Shown piece after piece: positions 37,587 to 39,029 of a DNA stretch of 39,029 nucleotides. The notes under the pieces are model-generated. The model made no database searches and had not been told where the DNA came from. It was given only the letters and a program-made list of their open reading frames with translations. Numbering within the stretch: position 1 is the first letter of the stretch; each line of letters starts with the position of its first letter. The translations under genes and the position numbers were made by a program. This DNA comes from a virus. The stretch covers positions 1 through 39,029 of IMG/VR virus record IMGVR_UViG_3300022818_000006; one strand, given 5' to 3'.

Positions 37587-39029
37587 TAGAGTTTTACCCC
37601 AGTGAATGGATCGAATTGATACTTCTGACTATCTTTCGCCAATCCCTTTAACATGTTTCCCCAAGGACTTCCTACCTGCTGTGCAGTGTTTCCTATAGTG
37701 TTTGCCGCATTATTCATACCATTCGCCAGTAATGACCCTGCGGTACCATTGGCGGCAGTAGATGTCTTGCCGAGGTTGATGCCCATATCGAGAGCATTCT
37801 GCCCCAAACCTTCAATGGTCGTTGCACCACTAAGCGCAGTTTGGTAAGGGGCGAACGCTGCTTGCTGAGTGCCGTACATACTTTTGAGCATGTCTCCACC
37901 AGACCCTAACATACCCATTCCATAATTAGATGTATTCTGCGCTGTGTTCATTGCAGTGGTGTATGGGTTATAGGCGTTAGCTTGGGTGTTGTACATGTTG
38001 TTTAACATGTCACCGCCAGAGCCAACCATATTAGAACCAAACTTGGCATAGTCCATTCCTCCCTGAGTTGCTTGTGCAGCCAGACCAAGGTCTTGTTGGC
38101 GCTGTGCGTTCATCAGAGCCTGCATCTGTGGATTGGATGACATCATCCCATCACCACCCCCTATAGCGAAGCCCCCGCGCCCCTGTGCCTGCATCTGCGC
38201 TTGTAGATTCGCCATATCTGTATTGCGCCCAGCAGAAAGCAGATTCATCTGATCCTGATAGTACTTCTGCGCTTGTGCCTGTGGGTCAGTTGCCAGATAC
38301 TGATTTCCCAGGTTCATTGCGCTTTGCGCTGCCGTGCCCATACCTGATGTTTGAGCTTGCACCTGTGCTACATCTGGTCTCCACTGCTGCGCTTGGTCAA
38401 ATAAGCTACCACCGACCCCTAAAGCTGTCTGCCCTTGGTTCATCGCTGTCTGTGCGCCTTGGGCCATAGGTGCTGTTGCTGCCTGAGCACCCCGATACTG
38501 CGTTAACATGTCGTTCGACACACCCATCAGTGCGTCCTGCTGCGCCTTCATTTCAGGTGATAACGTATACCCTGCGCTGTTCAAGTAGCCCGTTACTGGG
38601 TCAAACCCGAACTGAGAGCTGCCAAAACGGGTACTAACTCCAACAGGACGGAATTTAGCGGCATCTGCTGCGATTTGTGCGGCTTTGATCTGTGCGTCGG
38701 CTTGGGTCTGCGCTGCGTCAGAAGCAGCTTGCTGATTCAGGTACCCTCCTGCTAGATTAGCACCTGTGGTAAGAAGTCCCCCACCAGCGGCTGCTAGTGA
38801 CCCAGCACCAGTAGCTGCGGCAACACCTGTGTCCAATGCTGACAATGTGCCGCCAAGTCCTGTTGCACCACCTGTCGTTAATCCATACCCGCTACCCATT
38901 TCAGCAAGTCCTGTTGCACCACCTGTACCGGATAGAAGACCAGTCCCGCCACCCATTTCAGCAAGTCCTGTTGCACCACCTGATAGAAGACCAGTCCCGC
39001 CACCCATTTCAGCAAGTCCTGTTGCACCA
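37586..39029 (-). CDS. Internal virion protein, C-terminal part (starts at 793 through the circle)
   Basis: The remainder of the gene beginning at 793. After the 17-residue repeats come a Gly/Ala-rich hydrophobic stretch (GAGSLAAAGGGLLTTGANLAGG), helix (QQAASDAAQTQADAQIKAAQ) and then long Gln/Met/Ala-rich sequence with repeated short motifs (GSGGDMLNNMYNTQANAYNP and GSGGDMLKSMYGTQQAAFAP), ending PFTGVKL. This design matches internal head or ejection proteins. Stop overlaps the next gene (TAATG). Confidence 0.75.
   Translation of the reverse strand, partial: GATGLAEMGGGTGLLSGGATGLAEMGGGTGLLSGTGGATGLAEMGSGYGLTTGGATGLGGTLSALDTGVAAATGAGSLAAAGGGLLTTGANLAGGYLNQQAASDAAQTQADAQIKAAQIAADAAKFRPVGVSTRFGSSQFGFDPVTGYLNSAGYTLSPEMKAQQDALMGVSNDMLTQYRGAQAATAPMAQGAQTAMNQGQTALGVGGSLFDQAQQWRPDVAQVQAQTSGMGTAAQSAMNLGNQYLATDPQAQAQKYYQDQMNLLSAGRNTDMANLQAQMQAQGRGGFAIGGGDGMMSSNPQMQALMNAQRQQDLGLAAQATQGGMDYAKFGSNMVGSGGDMLNNMYNTQANAYNPYTTAMNTAQNTSNYGMGMLGSGGDMLKSMYGTQQAAFAPYQTALSGATTIEGLGQNALDMGINLGKTSTAANGTAGSLLANGMNNAANTIGNTAQQVGSPWGNMLKGLAKDSQKYQFDPFTGVKL
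38853..39029 (-). repeat. 51-bp in-frame tandem repeats (right end)
   Basis: About three and a half copies of the same 51-bp unit as at 1-162, one of them with a 3-base longer variant (GGATGLAEMGSGYGLTT and GTGGATGLAEMG). Bases 38935-39029 are identical to bases 1-95. Confidence 0.95.

Overview
The window looks like a complete tailed-phage genome written out linearly. The host is probably a Gram-negative bacterium (proteobacterial sigma70-like promoters, E. coli-type DnaA boxes, proteobacterial-style integron cassettes); species cannot be named. The first 95 bases and the last 95 bases are identical and lie inside a 51-bp tandem repeat of one virion gene, so the molecule closes in frame to a circle of about 38.9 kb. 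The virion genes fit a podovirus: portal, scaffold, capsid, a gp4/gp10-like tail adaptor pair, large internal (ejection) proteins and tail fibres, with no tape measure, sheath or tail-tube genes. No phage integrase or CI-type repressor is visible.

Layout. (1) Late genes all read leftwards on the minus strand from about 9.5 kb to 1 and, through the circle, from 39029 down to 24976: a Pro/Ala-repeat ORF, small and large terminase, portal, an SGNH hydrolase, two small proteins, scaffold, major capsid, two small proteins, three large internal virion proteins, tail adaptors, tail fibres, fibre assembly protein, a lysis cluster (small membrane proteins, GH19 endolysin, 3-TM holin) and two last small genes. 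One small gene (26079-26297) sits in reverse orientation in this block like a moron. (2) A control region at about 9.55-10.16 kb separates late and early genes. It holds an AT-rich stretch, three 31-bp iterons each with a DnaA box (a likely replication origin), collagen-like repeat DNA and a 17-bp dyad. (3) Small early genes run rightwards from 10165 to 11865 and end at a bidirectional terminator with 27-bp perfect arms. (4) Replication: a minus-strand PrimPol-PriCT2-DUF3987 primase/helicase gene is divergent from a plus-strand operon (RHH protein, coil protein, DUF2800 nuclease, DUF2815 ssDNA-binding protein, family B DNA polymerase, 58-aa protein, VRR-NUC nuclease, SNF2 helicase). The divergent promoters overlap a perfect 9-bp inverted repeat, and the same promoter/half-site recurs at 20770 in front of the next gene block.

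(5) The most striking part is 21.78-24.46 kb. Six short, GC-richer genes are each separated by an imperfect hairpin with integron attC architecture. In all six cassettes the 7-bp R' box at the cassette start is the exact reverse complement of the R'' box of the attC at its own end. This is what excised and re-inserted integron gene cassettes must show. The window thus holds an integron cassette array without an integrase (CALIN-like) inside a phage early region. The cassettes encode a PAPS-reductase-like protein, an N4 Gp49/Sf6 Gp66 family protein, Cys-rich small proteins and unknowns; one is a relative of the phage gene that follows the array.

How the parts work together: host DnaA and the phage primase, polymerase and helicase would replicate the circle. 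The early operon, carrying the captured cassettes as passengers, meets the late operon head-on at about 24.95 kb. Late genes build, fill and release virions.
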